Below, in pieces: positions 13,500 through 30,028 of a stretch of DNA of 64,000 nt. The stretch's first letter is position 1. Each line of letters opens with the position of its first letter. Origin of the DNA: Ficedula albicollis (Eukaryota > Chordata > Aves > Passeriformes > Muscicapidae); contig NC_021684.1 of assembly GCF_000247815.1 (NCBI RefSeq), positions 14,198,558 through 14,262,557 on the forward strand, in the 5' to 3' direction. Made by a program: the position numbers and the translations under genes. The notes beneath the pieces were generated by a model, which was not told the origin of the DNA, did not search any database, and saw only the letters and a list, made by a program, of their open reading frames with translations.

Positions 13500-13945
13500 T
13501 CCTCTCCTCCCTCTATTTAACCACTCAATTAAGCGGAGAAAGGTGAGCTCCCCATTACGCCGTCCCCAGGCATTTCGGTGCCTCTCTCGTTCCCCTCTTC
13601 ATTGGCAAGCCCGGCCCGAGCAGCACGCACACGCCCGGCCTCCTCAATCTCCTTTCTCCGCTAGAATAATATTGTTCCTAACGACGTGGCCGGAATAGAC
13701 ACTTGCGTATTAAAAGTGAGGGAGGGGGGGAGATGAGAAGGGAATATTTAGTGTAATCCAAGTGCTTGATTATCCATATTCTGATCACAAAGAGTTTCTG
13801 AGGCCTGCTGGGAGTGATTAGATTAATGTAATGCGGTTTGAAGGGTCTGTGTTTTCTCTCTTAATTTGGGTCATTACTCGGAAAGCAAGCGTGAGATCAT
13901 TTTATCTGCATGCAAGGAAAGATAGTCATTCAGGAGCGGTTTAAA
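13500..13945. promoter_or_regulatory. Candidate conserved non-coding element 3' of FEZF2
   Basis: An AT-richer block between CpG islands with no coding frame and many homeodomain-type cores: GTGTAATCC (OTX/bicoid type) near 13751-13759, GATTAGATTAATGTAATG near 13817-13834, and TTAATTTGG near 13861. Composition and position suggest a regulatory element, but conservation cannot be judged from one genome. Confidence 0.3.
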
Positions 13946-14024
13946 CACGCCGTAATGAACCGACCCCGAAAAGCGGCGCTGGGAAACTCCGAGCCGCCCT
14001 TCGCGCTGCCGGCCGGAGCCGCGC

Positions 14025-14025
<1 letters not shown>

Positions 14026-14069
<44 letters not shown>
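14026..14069. repeat. Poly-C tract, 44 bp
   Basis: Pure C in the CpG-rich region downstream of the FEZF2 poly(A) signal. Same character as the larger tracts; the true sequence here is probably GC-rich. Confidence 0.8.
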
Positions 14070-14326
14070 TGCTCCGCCGGGGGTCCTGCAAGGGCTCTGA
14101 CCCCGTTCCGGGGGGCGGCAGCAGCCCTCTGAAGCCACCCGGCTCCCTCCCGCCCTCATCCTGCGGCTCTGATGCTCGCGGCGCTCGGCGGGCCCTGGAG
14201 CGGCAGGGCCCGGCTCCCGCAAGCCGCGCTCCCGCAAGCCGCGCTCACACGGGGACAGCGCCGCGCAGCCCGCTCCCTTCTCGGGCCGGGGCCCAGCTGG
14301 GAAATGAGACACCTGCGAAGGGCCGG

Positions 14327-14332
14327 TTTATT
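14327..14332 (-). terminator. FEZF2: FEZF2 polyadenylation signal (AATAAA)
   Basis: Minus-strand AATAAA within GGGACAATAAACC, 313 bases past the FEZF2 stop. It is the first canonical signal downstream and implies a short 3' UTR of about 0.33 kb. A GATATA-type repeat lies just upstream of it (14340-14359). Confidence 0.55.
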
Positions 14333-14644
14333 GTCCCATGATAGATATAGATATAGATATATTCCTCACTTATTCGAGCGTACATTTAAAATGGAGATTT
14401 ACAGACACGTATAAAGAGCGCTGTCCTGGCGCCGGGCGGGGGGCGGCCAGCCCGGCCCGTCCTGGCCCGCTCCGGCGGCGCAACGCGCCATTAAATAAGA
14501 TTCCTCTTATATACAACTGCGGCTCGGGGTCGCTTGCTACCGGCGGCTGAGCTCGCTGGGAAAAGGACAGAGAAGCGAAGGCTGGTTTGGATAAATAGTG
14601 CTGGCCTGGTGGAGCAGGTCCGAGTGTGGCGGCGCGCCGGGCCC

Positions 14645-17020
<2,376 letters not shown>

Positions 17021-17058
17021 GTCGCTCCGCCGTGCGGGAACTTGGTGTGAGCAGCGAC

Positions 17059-17076
<18 letters not shown>
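17021..17076 (-). other. FEZF2: FEZF2 5' UTR part of coding exon 1
   Basis: A minus-strand acceptor TTTTCTGGAATGCAG ends at 17077, giving a 56-base leader before the ATG. The pyrimidine tract is modest, so an unspliced leader reaching further upstream is possible. Confidence 0.5.
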
Positions 17077-17794
<718 letters not shown>

Positions 17795-18062
17795 CTATTT
17801 ACATTCAAATGAACATATTCAAGAACAATGGCACGTAGGGTACCAGATTACTGCTCATTAAGCGGAACACGCTAAAGTAACATGCAAGCTAGACCTTGTT
17901 AGTATTAAAAAAAATAAAAAATAAAAAGGAAAGAAAAAGAAAAACCTCCCCCAACCCAATGCCACCCAGCCGAGCCCCACCGATGGCCACGGTCCGGGAA
18001 ATGCGGGAGCAGGGGCGGGGGGCACGGCGAGGGGCGGCGGGGCTCTCCTTGGGACCACTTAC

Positions 18063-18140
18063 CTTTGCCCAGCGCCGGCGAGACTCATCCAAGCAGCGCA
18101 GCGTGGCCACAGTCACATTTTGATAGCAAACATCTTCCTG
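18063..18140 (-). other. FEZF2: Candidate FEZF2 non-coding exon 1
   Basis: A very strong minus-strand donor (AAAG|GTAAGT, junction 18063/18062) lies about 1 kb upstream of the ATG and matches the acceptor at 17077. The start near 18140 is a guess from a TATA-like element at 18165-18170. FEZF2 genes have a 5' non-coding exon, which fits. An open frame through this exon is not thought to be translated. Confidence 0.5.
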
Positions 18141-18164
18141 AGCGTCAGATCGCGGTCTCGAACA

Positions 18165-18170
18165 TTTAAA
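18165..18170 (-). promoter_or_regulatory. TATA-like element (TTTAAA) upstream of FEZF2
   Basis: TTTAAA in GC-mixed sequence about 100 bases upstream of the strong donor at 18062. Position fits a core promoter, but the sequence is not a canonical TATAAA and no start site is visible. Confidence 0.25.
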
Positions 18171-18533
18171 GCTGACATCATATGAAGTCACTTTGAGCAG
18201 AATGACATGGGGATGCCACCATGGATCTTCCCCAAGCCGAAGCGCCGGGCTGGAGCGCGGTGGGTTGGGGCAGAGAGAGGAAGAAGAGCCCCCCCTCTCC
18301 ACGCACAATTTCCTTCCAGTTTAAGACGCACAAATCGCTCGTGTGCGAGCTGGGTTTTTCCTCTCTCTCTCCCTTCTTAAAAAGCAACTTGCAAAGCAGA
18401 GGAATCGTTTTGCATGTGGCAAATTAGAAGGCAAGTGCGATTCACAAGTTGGGTGGAAAAGAGTGCTCCAGTTCTTGCTGGGGTTAGAAGAGCCACTCCG
18501 AATGAGCGTGAGGATTTTTTTTCTTCTTCTTCT

Positions 18534-18567
<34 letters not shown>

Positions 18568-18714
18568 CCACCGCTCCCCCCCCCTTTTTTTTTTTTTTTT
18601 TTTTTTAAGAAGGGGGAGAATGATTTTTTTTTTTCTAAAGCAACTACCACGCAACCATGCTCGAGTTATTTTGGCAACCCATCTGCAATCAGCTCCGTTG
18701 CAACCGAGCTGGAA
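18171..18714. other. FEZF2 upstream flank with low-complexity T and C runs
   Basis: No gene seen. Between 18518 and 18635 the sequence is poly-T interrupted by TTC repeats and short C runs, a low-complexity patch on the + strand. Confidence 0.5.
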
Positions 18715-18830
18715 GATAATTAATAAATTGTCACTTATCTGCGAGCCTCTCCAGCATGTATAAATTAATAGCCAACCCATTAATTAGGACAGTGTATTAA
18801 TGTTAATTAAACTAAGTTTAATTCTAGCCC
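18715..18830. promoter_or_regulatory. Homeodomain-site cluster upstream of FEZF2
   Basis: About 115 bp with eight or so TAAT/ATTA cores, including GATAATTAATAAATTG, TAAATTAATAGCC, CATTAATTAGGAC and TGTTAATTAAAC, standing out in a CpG-rich neighbourhood 0.6 kb upstream of the inferred promoter. It is consistent with a homeodomain-bound upstream element. Confidence 0.35.
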
Positions 18831-19873
18831 TCTCCCCTCTCAGGGTAGCTGGTGATTAGCCTTAAATAAATGCGGAGGGAGTCGTGTCCAGGACTGGATT
18901 TCGCTGCTGAAAAAAAAATAAAAATAATAATAAAAAAGACCCGTGCTCAGCGAAGGGAAGTTCTGCAAGTTGTCACCCCCTAAAGGTGCCCGCTGTCCCG
19001 GGGGGCACCCGGCGACTCTCCCTTGCCCTTGTAGCCCTTGTCCTGCCCCCCTCCCACTCCCTCCTGCACTTTCTTCTTCCCCCTTTCCCCCCCGCTCCCC
19101 CAAATAGGCGACGGTACATTATAGCGCCTGGATGCCGAGGTTTCTTTCCTTCCTCTCTCTAATTAAAACGCCGTGATGCGGGAGGGGAGGATTTGCAGAA
19201 ACCTCAGATGCGAGGACGCGGTAATTGAGAGTCCCGCGTCCACCTGTTTGGGGGGGCCCGGCTGCAGGGCAGCACCCCCCGGGCTCTGATTAGCCGCCCC
19301 GTCCCTCGCCGGGGCTATTCAGCCGAACCAATTTTCCCCCGGCGATTCAGGGCGCTCAATTCTCTTTCACTTGTAGCCACTATAGCGCTGCGTGGAACCT
19401 GGTTTTGTGTGTTTCTAAAATAAAGGGGAGGATTATCCGGGGGAGAGGGGGGGAGCCAAGGGTTTAGATTGAGCCTGGCCAGAGGTAAAGCAAGCAATGA
19501 AAAGGCCCCCTATATATATATATTTTTTTTTTTTCCCCCTCCCTCGCGCGTCTAAGAAAGTTTAGAGGAATTCGGGGGTTTTGTGCGGCGCTGACAAAGC
19601 CGCGCCTCCTCTCCCCGCCGGGACAGCTCGCCGGCGGCTGTTTGCAGACAGGCTTTTTCACCTGCGAACCACAACACGCTCCAGAAACAAACTTTAAAAG
19701 CGGCGGCCGTCCCGGGCTGCCTGCGGGCGGAGGGGAGCGCCCAGCCCCGGGGGGACTCCCCGCCTGCAGCATCAGGTGTTTGGGTCTGCTAATGGAGCCG
19801 GGGCTGTGCACCTGCTCCGGAGCAATCGATGCTGCCGGCGGTGCTTCCCCTGCTCCGCTGCTGCCCACGCTCT

Positions 19874-19905
19874 CCTGCCCTGCCCTGCCCTGCCCTGCCC
19901 TGCCC
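19874..19905. repeat. CCTGC pentanucleotide microsatellite
   Basis: About six tandem copies of CTGCC in a CpG island upstream of FEZF2. Confidence 0.8.
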
Positions 19906-20031
19906 GCCCGGGTCTGACGGGTCAGCGTGCGAGGAGCGGCCGAACCGTCCCGCTTCTGGGGGACAGGCTGGGACGGGACAACGGAGAACCGCAGAGAAGC
20001 CGTGCCCGGTGTCTGGGCTGCGGGAGAGCCC

Positions 20032-20053
20032 GGCCGAGCCCCGGGGAGCCGCG

Positions 20054-20086
<33 letters not shown>

Positions 20087-20106
20087 CCGAGCCCCGGGGA
20101 GCCGCG
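20032..20106. repeat. Poly-C (31 bp) between duplicated 22-bp flanks
   Basis: The 22 bases at 20032-20053 recur exactly at 20085-20106, with 31 C between (20054-20084). This is the clearest small example of the flank-duplication signature of the C tracts. Confidence 0.93.
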
Positions 20107-20204
20107 CTGCCCGCCCAGCCCGCGCCTCCTCCGGGCAGCGGGCAAGCTGCGCTGCGCTGCGCTGGGCTGGCCTCCGCTCGCTCCCGGGGCTCGCCGGCTT
20201 TAGC

Positions 20205-20450
20205 GAAGTATTTAATTAGCCTCCACAAACTTCTTTTCCTTGCCTGCAGATTATACTGAGTGGAGGGTTGGGAACTATTTTACACCTTGCCACTCACATG
20301 TTAATTAATCTCTATCTAACCCTAATTGCAGTTTATTCAAGCACCGCTCAAACAGCTCACCCACACAATAAACACTGGGGCTGCTTTTATCCATATTACT
20401 CCCCGCTCACACGTTGAGTAATTAACTCCAGTACCAACTAATAGTGCAAA
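20205..20450. promoter_or_regulatory. AT-rich candidate regulatory block upstream of FEZF2
   Basis: A 250-bp AT-rich island between CpG islands with TTTAATTAG, TGTTAATTAATC, CCTAATTGC, CAATAAAC and AGTAATTAAC cores. No coding frame. The contrast with its flanks and the site density suggest an enhancer or proximal control element. Confidence 0.35.
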
Positions 20451-21280
20451 CAAATATTTTCTGTAAACGAGATGATTTCGGGCAGGATAAAAGAAGGGCT
20501 GCGGAGCCGGGACCGGGAGCTCGCTGCCAGCTTCCCCGAGCCGCCCTCGTCCTCGCCGGGGTGTTTGTGAACCGTGTCTCTACCTTTTTCCCTCCCTGGC
20601 CAAGGGGATGGCTGCCGGTTCGCTGCTCGGGGCACGGGTCCCGCAGGCCTCGGGGCTCCTGGGGGCGAGGAGAGGCGGGGGGGGTCCTTGCGGAGCCCCG
20701 GGACTGCCTCCTTCCTGCGGCTCCGGTGCATCCCGAGGCCGGGTACCGGCTCGGGCCGTGCCGCTGCTCCCGGCCGGCTCCAACCCGGGTGCCGCACGCC
20801 TTACGCATCAGGGCGTTGAGATCCCAGCTAAGACCCGGGCATCAGAGCTCAGTATTTTAATTGAAATCGCAGGTTTAGGCACAGCTGGAGGCCGTCTCTA
20901 TCGATTCGACTTCTGCTGTTCCGGCGAGCATATTACAACTGACTGACTTTGAGACAGCTGCCCCAGCCCCGCCGCCTGCCCAGCACCGAGCCCGAGCCCC
21001 TCTGCTCGGTGGTGCCGGGCAGGAGGGCAGGGTCCGGGGGGCCCGAGCGGCCCAGCCCGGCTTTGGGGGGCAGCAACCTCCGCACGTCGGGCGCGCAGCG
21101 GGCTCCGGGCTCGGCCCCGCGTTCCGCCTCTCCCGTGGAGGCAGCTCCCCCGTGGGCTTTTAATCCTTCACCCCCGACATGTGGAGGGAGAAATGGTTTG
21201 CGGATTTTTCCCAAGAAGGCGCACGCCGCAATGATGTTCCCACAGCGGACGCGATCGCTCCTACGGTTATTTTTACGCTG

Positions 21281-21420
21281 CTGCCTCCCCAGAAAAACGA
21301 GTGCGGTGCCCGGGCGGGCCGGGCCGGGCCCGTGCGGGACTCGCCGGGTCCTGCCTCCCCAGAAAAACGAGTGCGGGGCCCGGGCGGGCCGGGCCGGGCC
21401 CGTGCGGGACTCGCCGGGTC
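21281..21420. repeat. Two-copy 70-bp tandem duplication
   Basis: Units 21281-21350 and 21351-21420 differ at one visible base. GC-rich, with no C run between them. Confidence 0.9.
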
Positions 21421-21662
21421 ACCCGGGGCTTCTGCAGCGCCCGCCGCCCTCGGGGGTCCCGTCCGCGCCCCGCAGCCCCAGCCCCAAACGCTGCCCGGCC
21501 GCTACATCGAAAACAGGCGGGGGTTCCCCTCTCGCTCCTCCGCAGCCAGACCCGCCCGCCCAGGGCTCCCGGGGAGGCGGCCCGGGTGGGTCCCAGGCCG
21601 GCTGGAGCGCACGGCCCCGCAGGCTCGGCCCGCTCCCCGCGTCCGTCGGGCCGCCTCCGCCC

Positions 21663-21719
21663 AGGCACTCGGCACTGGGCATTTCTGGAAGAGGCACTCG
21701 GCACTGGGCATTTCTGGTC
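21663..21719. repeat. Two-copy 29-bp tandem duplication
   Basis: Units starting at 21663 and 21692 are identical over the GGCACTCGGCACTGGGCATT portion and what follows. Confidence 0.85.
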
Positions 21720-23407
21720 CGCTGGAAGATAACTTAGGATCCTCCTAGTTATTTAGCTTGGCAGCTGTTTAAACTCCGCAGTGGAAGCTGCCGAAAGTTA
21801 TTAACATTATACTTCAATCTCCTCGAAATGGTGGCTTTGATTTCCATGCTGCTTTGTTTTTTATAGGTATTTTTCTAAATACTTTTTTTCCCCAAATTCT
21901 TTTCCCTACTGTTTTTTAATAGGAGGTGATGGGCTGCCGGGTGAACCATCGGCCCAGGCAATTTAGGATGGGGCTGTCTTTGTGAGTCAGGGCGGGGTGA
22001 GCAGCTTTTTCTGTGGTTTTGCAGCTTTGCACTAAGGTGCGCAGGAGGGGCCGGGGTCGGGCTGGGAGGAGGGCTTGGCTGCGGTGCTTCCCGACCCTGG
22101 CCCCATCGAGCCGGATTTGGGTCTGTCTCGGTGCAAAGCAGCAACTACGACCTCGAAGGGTCAGCCCAGGGATGCTCCCAACGTGTTTGACTGCGAGTCA
22201 GTTTGCAGTGTGGTCAGAGACAGACAAATTGTTTGGACAAATTAATGAGCAATGAACAGAGAAGTCCGGGTAGCGAAGTTTGGGGCAGAGGTGAAGCCAG
22301 GGTCGTTATCCGTGTGAATTTTTCTGGTTATTCCTTCGAAACCGCCGTACCCCGTCCGACGGGAGCAGCACCCCTGCAGCCCCGTGTGCCTCAGCCCCCA
22401 CGGGCAGACAGTCCATCTCACCCTGCCGGGCCCATAGCATTGGTGGGGTCACCCTGCTGGCCTGTCAACCAACGCTGCCACACTGGGGCAGGGGTAGTTC
22501 CTGGCAAGGCCACCTTGGATGGAGAAATGGCTTTGAGACCCTCCAGAGTATTTTTTCATCCCTTTTATTGAGTTGTGTACGTTACTGTCTATCTATAGAC
22601 AGATAATTTTATTCTATATTTTTAGATTTCTTTTTAAATTGGGGAGCTAAGTTTTTGGAGCATTGTAGAGGTCCCAGAGCAAGTGTGGTTAGTGAGATTT
22701 TGGAAGCAAACTGGCTCAGAGTCCTTGCATGGCTGTACTGGTCTATATTGTCAATGATGGCAGGAGTAACATGGAAATTTTCAACCTGAATCCAGTTCTA
22801 AAAGCTGGTATCTGACCTGCTTCTAAAACTGTTTGAAATCTAGTCCCACTGCAAAGCAACCGGCAGGGCACCGTGGCAGGAGCTGCACAGAGTGCCTCGA
22901 TGGCAATCAAATGGGCTTATGTAATTCTAAAAATGGCAACTCCTTACTTGCCACATCTCTTTCTGTCTGTGCGGAGAGTCCTGCAGAGCTGCCAAACAGA
23001 AGCAATTGAATGAACTCTTTTCCCGGCTCATTCCTCCTTCCGCAGCTCGGAGAAAGTGAGCCAGAGCCTATTCTAGTTTGCCTGTCAACAGGAATGGTAA
23101 CTAACAGCTCGATCCCAGCCAGGCTTTATGCCCCAAAAACGCTGCCTGCCTGCCTGTGAGGAGCAGAGAGAGACATCATGAGGGAAATCTAGTTCCTGGT
23201 GCGAGACTGGTCTAGCCCAGGAGGCAGGTGAGGAGTCGTTGGAATCCACACCATGTCCAAAGCCAACCCGGCCATTAATGCAAGGAAGAAATTGTTGAAA
23301 GGGTGAGCTGCTCTTCTCCATCTTTATCGTCAGAAATAGTCATCCTTCGCATTGCAGTAATGGAGCAATGCTGCGTTTCGTTCCTGAACACTGAAACTGA
23401 AAGATGT

Positions 23408-23712
<305 letters not shown>

Positions 23713-24660
23713 GTGGGAGCTCTTAAGTTTTTCTGGGTTCGTAGGGGTTTTTTCCCCTTATTTTCTATTTAGGAGAAAAGGTGGGAGGAAGTAGAGAAGG
23801 AGAATATAATGGGGGGATGGCCTTGTTCTCACTTTCCTACTGAAAACGTTTCAGGAAAAGGAACAAAAAACAGTGAAAATGGGTAGAAGCCCACTTCAGT
23901 TTTCATGTTCCTATTCCTTCCCTTTTTTTTTGCTTGAAAGAAGGAAGGCCAAAAAAGTAAGTGGGACAAACCCCACGTGTTTTGAATTATTCTCTCCTTA
24001 ATGAGATAGAAAAACATCTCATATTCGAAATTACTTGCTTTTTCAATGAAGAAAACTGAATAGAGAAAGAATCTTTCCAAAACCAGTCGCTCCACTGTCA
24101 TTTTGCCACTCACTCATCACTCAGTGTTGTCCAGTCTTCCTGGCTATGCCATGCTAGGTTGTTTGAGATTTGTATTTGCCATTGTTTGAACTGTTATCAC
24201 AGGTGTCCCCATCTGCTGCAGAGCTGGACTCCACGGGCTGCACAGTTTGGAGGTGGCAGTGGATTGGCAGCACCTTGTCCCCTTCCTCTGGGTGTGTGGG
24301 ACTGGCTGGACTGCAGCATCCCTGTCCCTAATGATGGCTAAGTCAGAGAGAGCCTGGCAAGGCTCCCAGATTGACAAGTGAAAAGTGCTGCTGTGCTGCT
24401 TGGGCACAAGAAATGGGTTGATTTCATCCTAGAAGACATGAACTAGAAAAAGCACAAAAAAATCCCCCCAACAATGAAAGCCCAAACTAAAAATTCGGAT
24501 CTCGTTACTGGAGGAAAAACTTGTACAACAGAAGTATTTCCTGAATGTTCAAGAACTCCCACAAATGATGTAAAATTAGATGACAATTTATTTATTTGAT
24601 TTAATTATGAGCCTAGATTGAGATTTTGGGGTGGAGGTGGGGCTGAAGTCAGTGATATTG

Positions 24661-24791
24661 AAAAAAACAGTTGTGAGGAAAGCCCAGGCAAGCTATCAGC
24701 CCTGGGACACAGAGGAGCTGCTTCAGAAAAAAACAGTTGTGAGGAAAGCCCAGGCAAGTTATCAGCCCTGGGGCACAGAGGAGCTGCTTCA
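24661..24791. repeat. Two-copy 66-bp tandem duplication
   Basis: Units starting at 24661 and 24727 share AAAAAAACAGTTGTGAGG and the rest, with two visible mismatches. The divergence suggests a real, fairly recent duplication. Confidence 0.9.
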
Positions 24792-27788
24792 ACTCTTCCT
24801 CACAAAACACAGAGCACTGCAGAACTCACCAAGAGCTCCGAGACTTTCTGTGTGTGGAGGACCTCACCAGGGTAGCTGTTTCTCCATGGGGAGCTCTAGG
24901 CCTTTGGTACCACAGTCCATAGGTGAAGCTGGTGTTCCATAGCCATGGCCAGTTTGTGCTGGGGGGACTGGCTCATCGATTCCTGCTTATTCCAAGCACA
25001 TGATCAAGGGTAGATCTGTCATGGTGAGCACTAGGTGCCCCTGGTGGGGTGGGTCATCCTTCCCATCCCCATTGGGCTGTGCCTCTGGTTGACTCCCAGA
25101 ACTGCTGAACATGGCTGTGGGAGATGTTGCTGTCCCTGATGTGAGGGTCTGGATGGGCTTGGAGGCTGCTGCATGCTCTGTCTCTGATGTAAAACCAAAC
25201 CCACAATCTTTGCCTGTTTAGCTGGACAGAAAAATATCTTCCTTGTTACCAAAGTTCATCACCATGTTCACTACCAGTCTTTGAGCTGTTTATCTCCTCC
25301 TACCTCCCTTCCAGTGCATGCTTCTCTCCAGCTGACAGCCTGGGACAGCCCGACATCAGCTGCTTGTGGAGCTCTCTGTGCAGAAAGCCAGTCCTAAACG
25401 GTGTGGCCTTTGCTCCCCCCAGCTGTCATATCCTCCAGGATCTGCAACAAGTCCTGATTTTACAGACCCCATCTTGACAGTCCCCAATCTGATCTGACCA
25501 CCTGGTTTGTTTTTGAATCGAGCACTTGAGTCATAACATTTCTGTTTATTTCAACAACTGTATTCCTTGCATAGGAAATGAGCCAAGATGGTCTAAGGCG
25601 GGGATAGCGAAGCATGTCATGGTTGTAATTGCTTTTGCTCTCCCAATATAAATTTTACAATATAATCAAAACCTTATTTTTGTAGCACTGGACTCTGTTA
25701 TTGACTTAATCTTCTTAAGTGCTCCTATTATTCCAGTGATTTCATCGTTGTATGTTGATTTTAATCTTTTGATCTCCATATTAGCTACTGCCTGCAACTA
25801 ATTTGTTGCTCAGTGTTTTTCTTTGTTTTGACCTGTGAGGCATTTTCCTCATGGCACACAACTCTGCTGGCAGATTGCATATAATCTCTGCACTTTTTTT
25901 CTCCCATATTTTGCATAGTTACAACAAATGCGGATTTACGACTTGAAATGGAATATGTATCTTTCAGAAAGGATCAGGAAAATATCACTTCAGGTTTAGC
26001 TTGAAAGCCTAAACGTGTTTGATTAAAGGAAATATCATGGAATACAGCTCACCAGAGAGAGGTGTCACACAGGCTTTTTTTCAGTCCAGCAAGTTCATGA
26101 TGGGTGAAAACTGCAATAATTATATTATATGCAGTTGGGATCCAAGAGTTCTGAAAGCAGTGCTAGACTTAAGATGTAGAGAGCTGGGTTTTGTGAATGG
26201 CTCAAAGGGCTCTCCTAGCTGAGCTTGGTTTGATACAACAGTGGCTTTGTTGAATCCTGGCAACACGGAGTAGGTTTTTGAACAAATACTGGTGATGGAA
26301 GTGCAGAGTTGTGAACTTCACAGCCAAAGTGCAGAGGTTGACATACAGCTCAGCTGCATTTTGGTTGGCCATTAGACCAGCAGCTTTTCCCCTTGGTAGT
26401 TGCTGATTTAACCTGTGCTGATTTATCATGTGCTTTGTCTGCATCAGTTTTTTTCTTTTAAAGCTTAGAGAAATAATTTTTGCCTTAGGTTTGCTGTGAC
26501 TTTTTAAAAAAGAACACAGCCTTAACATTGGCAAAATCATCTTTGCTTTGTTGCATGGCTGTTTTATGCTTCTGAACACAAATTGTCTTCTACTATTTTT
26601 GACGTTTTGGTCACTAGAAAGGCAGAAAAGCAATTTCTAAGATGCCTATGGGCCAGAAGACATGCATTACAGCAGAGGGGAAAGAATCTGTTAGTTGGTG
26701 AAATATAAAACAAATTGGATGAACAGCTGCTGACACTTGTCAGTCAAATAGTTGATAGCATTTTCAGTCTCCATGCCACATGCTTTAAGTAAGTCTGTCA
26801 AAAAAAGGATATTTTCGCTGGACTTCCCTGTAAATACAAGAGAAGTTTTGGCCTGATCTATCATTTAAAATTTTGCTGGCAGAAGAATGAAATTTTCCTC
26901 TTTCCCAAAACTGATTGACATAACTGTATGGGCAGATTCTTCATCTAGGTGCAGTTGTACTGGCAGAAAGTCCTGTGACTGTTGGAGCTCGTTCCATCAC
27001 AGCAAGGGTTGAAGTGATCCAGCAGCAGATCTTTGCATTCCTCCCCCTTGGCCGGCGCTCTCATCTATCCACAAGCCCTTACAGGTGCTGCCCAAGGTGC
27101 AGGAGCTGAGCCCTGTCCTGACTGTAGCCTGTGGCCAGGAGGGGTTTGAACCCAGATTGATATTTTTCAGGCAAAACCAAACCATTTTGGATTTGACATT
27201 CCTGCAGGATTGACCCAAGATGACTCTTCCCACTCCTGGTACCACAGTGCAGCCCCCATTTAGGAGAGGTTTGGGCTGCCAGCACCTCCCTGGCCACGTG
27301 CAGGGTTAAAGGCAGTGGGGATCAGGGTGCAGTGCCCTCCTTTGCTCAGCCACTGGCTGCAGGCTGTGCAGTGGGAGGTTGAATCCTGCTTTGCAGCAAT
27401 GCTGTACACAAGATCTTCTCCCTGCTTCACTGAAGTACATAACCTTGAAGCTCATCTTTTGGGTCCAAATGCCTTAAAAATAGTGAGTTGGCTAATGCTT
27501 CCCTGTTCTGTGGTAGAACCTCATGGCTGTGGAATTTCCAGGGTGCTTTTTTGGGGTTTGAGAACACAAAAAGCTGTCACAGGCCACAGGGTCACTGCTT
27601 ATGACAGAGGCACTCAGTCCAGGGTGCCCAATCCCTGCTGTTTTAGGGAGGCACCGACGTGTGTTAGCAATGCACAGTCAAAGAGCATCTCCTGAAGGCT
27701 GCACCCACACTCTCTCATTCAAAAAACTGAGCAGGGCTCACTATTTTGAAAGGTGGCAGGTGGAAGTGGGCTGTGTTTTTACCCAATA

Positions 27789-28507
<719 letters not shown>

Positions 28508-29860
28508 AAAAAAAGGGAGACATTTCCAGAGCAGAATCAAGCTGTTTCTCCAGCTCTGCTCTGCCTGACTGCCAGCAGAGCTATAAATTTCGACGTCCTT
28601 CAGTGCTCTTTGCTATCAGCCCGGCGACCAACCCAGTAAGGCTTTCCTAGGACTTCCTCTTGAACCTGCTGTCCTTCACATAAATATTTGGGGCAGCTGA
28701 GGGAGAGGATAAAGAGGGCATGAACACATATGTGCAGCAGTCTGTGTGTGGGTCTCAAAGGGGTCTCAACGCCCCAGAAAGAAAGGACCAGGTGGTGCAT
28801 GCAGTTTGTTCCTTGCTTTTTATCTTGTGAGACTTGCTTTGTCAGGGAAGTCCTGGGAGGGCTTCAGGGTGGGATTGAAGGCTCCAAGCATAGTGAGGTC
28901 AAGGAATAGACATTTTTTTTGTGCATGCCAGTGACAGACCTGCAGAGGCATCTGGATTGGTTTTGATAGACAGAATATGACTTAAAACACTCAGCTACTA
29001 TCTCAGTTCCTCTGAGGACTCAGGGTCAAGTAGTTGCACATATGAAGGGTGGGTCAGAGGAGGGAAAAGCTTCCTGTGCCAGTGGTCACAAAGCCATATT
29101 CCTGCCTAAGTCCTTAGAAGTAGCTTTTTCTGGCAATGCTTCCCTCTACCAGCAGCACAGAGCAAGACAAAAATCAACCCTGCTGGGCTACAGTCAGGGT
29201 TCAAAATTAATCTATTCTGGTGTATCAGATGGCTTCTCAACATGTAAATGGTGCTAAACGTGCACATCCACCACCCACTCCTAAAGTGAAGCCCCTGCAA
29301 ATGCCCCTGTTCCAAGGGGGTGGTGTTCCCAGGACACCTGGGAAAGATGCATGCTGAATGTGTAGGGTGTGGCCAATTAGGTGGAGCTGCACAGCACCTC
29401 CACAGCACCTGCTAAACTCTGACACAGAGGGAAAGGACCCAAAAATCCAGCACTGCAGATGAATATGCTCCAGGCTCCATAACTATCCCAGCCCAGTCTG
29501 GGACTCAACACCCCCTTCACAGGCAATTCCAGGGGTCCCAATCTCCTCCCGTATGTCCAGGGTGGCTCTCATGCCTTTTGGGCTCTGCAAGATGATTTAG
29601 TTTAATTGTTCATTATGTCAGGAAGGCTCATCCAGGTAGGATGTTTTTCCATTTGCCCATCTTTTATTTGTAAGGGATGAACATCTGTCCTGGTTCCCCC
29701 GGCTGGCAACAGTTCTTGTGTTTGGGGATAAAGCACACCAGTTCTTCTGCTGCTCTCTCAAATGCCTGAGACCTGGGCTAGCAGGAACCAGTTCTGGTGT
29801 GAATTGGCTGGTGGGAGGGAGGGACTGCAAATACTCTCAGAAAACTCTCAACCTAACAGA

Positions 29861-30028
29861 GAATCACAGAATGGATTGGGGTGGAAAGGACCTCAAAGAT
29901 GATCTGGTTCCAACCCCCTGCCATGGGCAGGGACACCTCCCACCAGACCAGGTTGCTCAGAGCCCCTGACCTTGAACATTTTCAGGGATGGGGTATCCAT
30001 GACCTCTCTGGGCAGCCAGTTCAAGTGT
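29861..30028 (-). mobile_element. CR1 LINE 3' fragment, minus strand
   Basis: The + strand reads AATCACAGAATGGATTGG, then GGAAAGGACCTCAAAGATGA, CCAACCCCCTGCCATGGGCA, GGGACACCTCCCACCAGACC and CAGGGATGGGGTATCC. This is the reverse complement of the conserved 3' end of avian CR1, a non-LTR retrotransposon that is commonly 5'-truncated. Only the last 170 bases are present, so it is a dead copy. Confidence 0.9.

Larger units (their letters stand above)
20500..21720. promoter_or_regulatory. CpG-rich region upstream of FEZF2
   Basis: GC-rich and CpG-dense, about 2.5-3.5 kb upstream of FEZF2. Long frames in several registers have no family motifs and I take them as chance. It includes two short tandem duplications. 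Confidence 0.45.

Noticed and set aside
17889..18308. 139-codon minus frame upstream of FEZF2
   Set aside because: It crosses the strong donor at 18062 and the inferred promoter; there are no conserved motifs, and FEZF2 begins at the downstream ATG with its EH1 motif.
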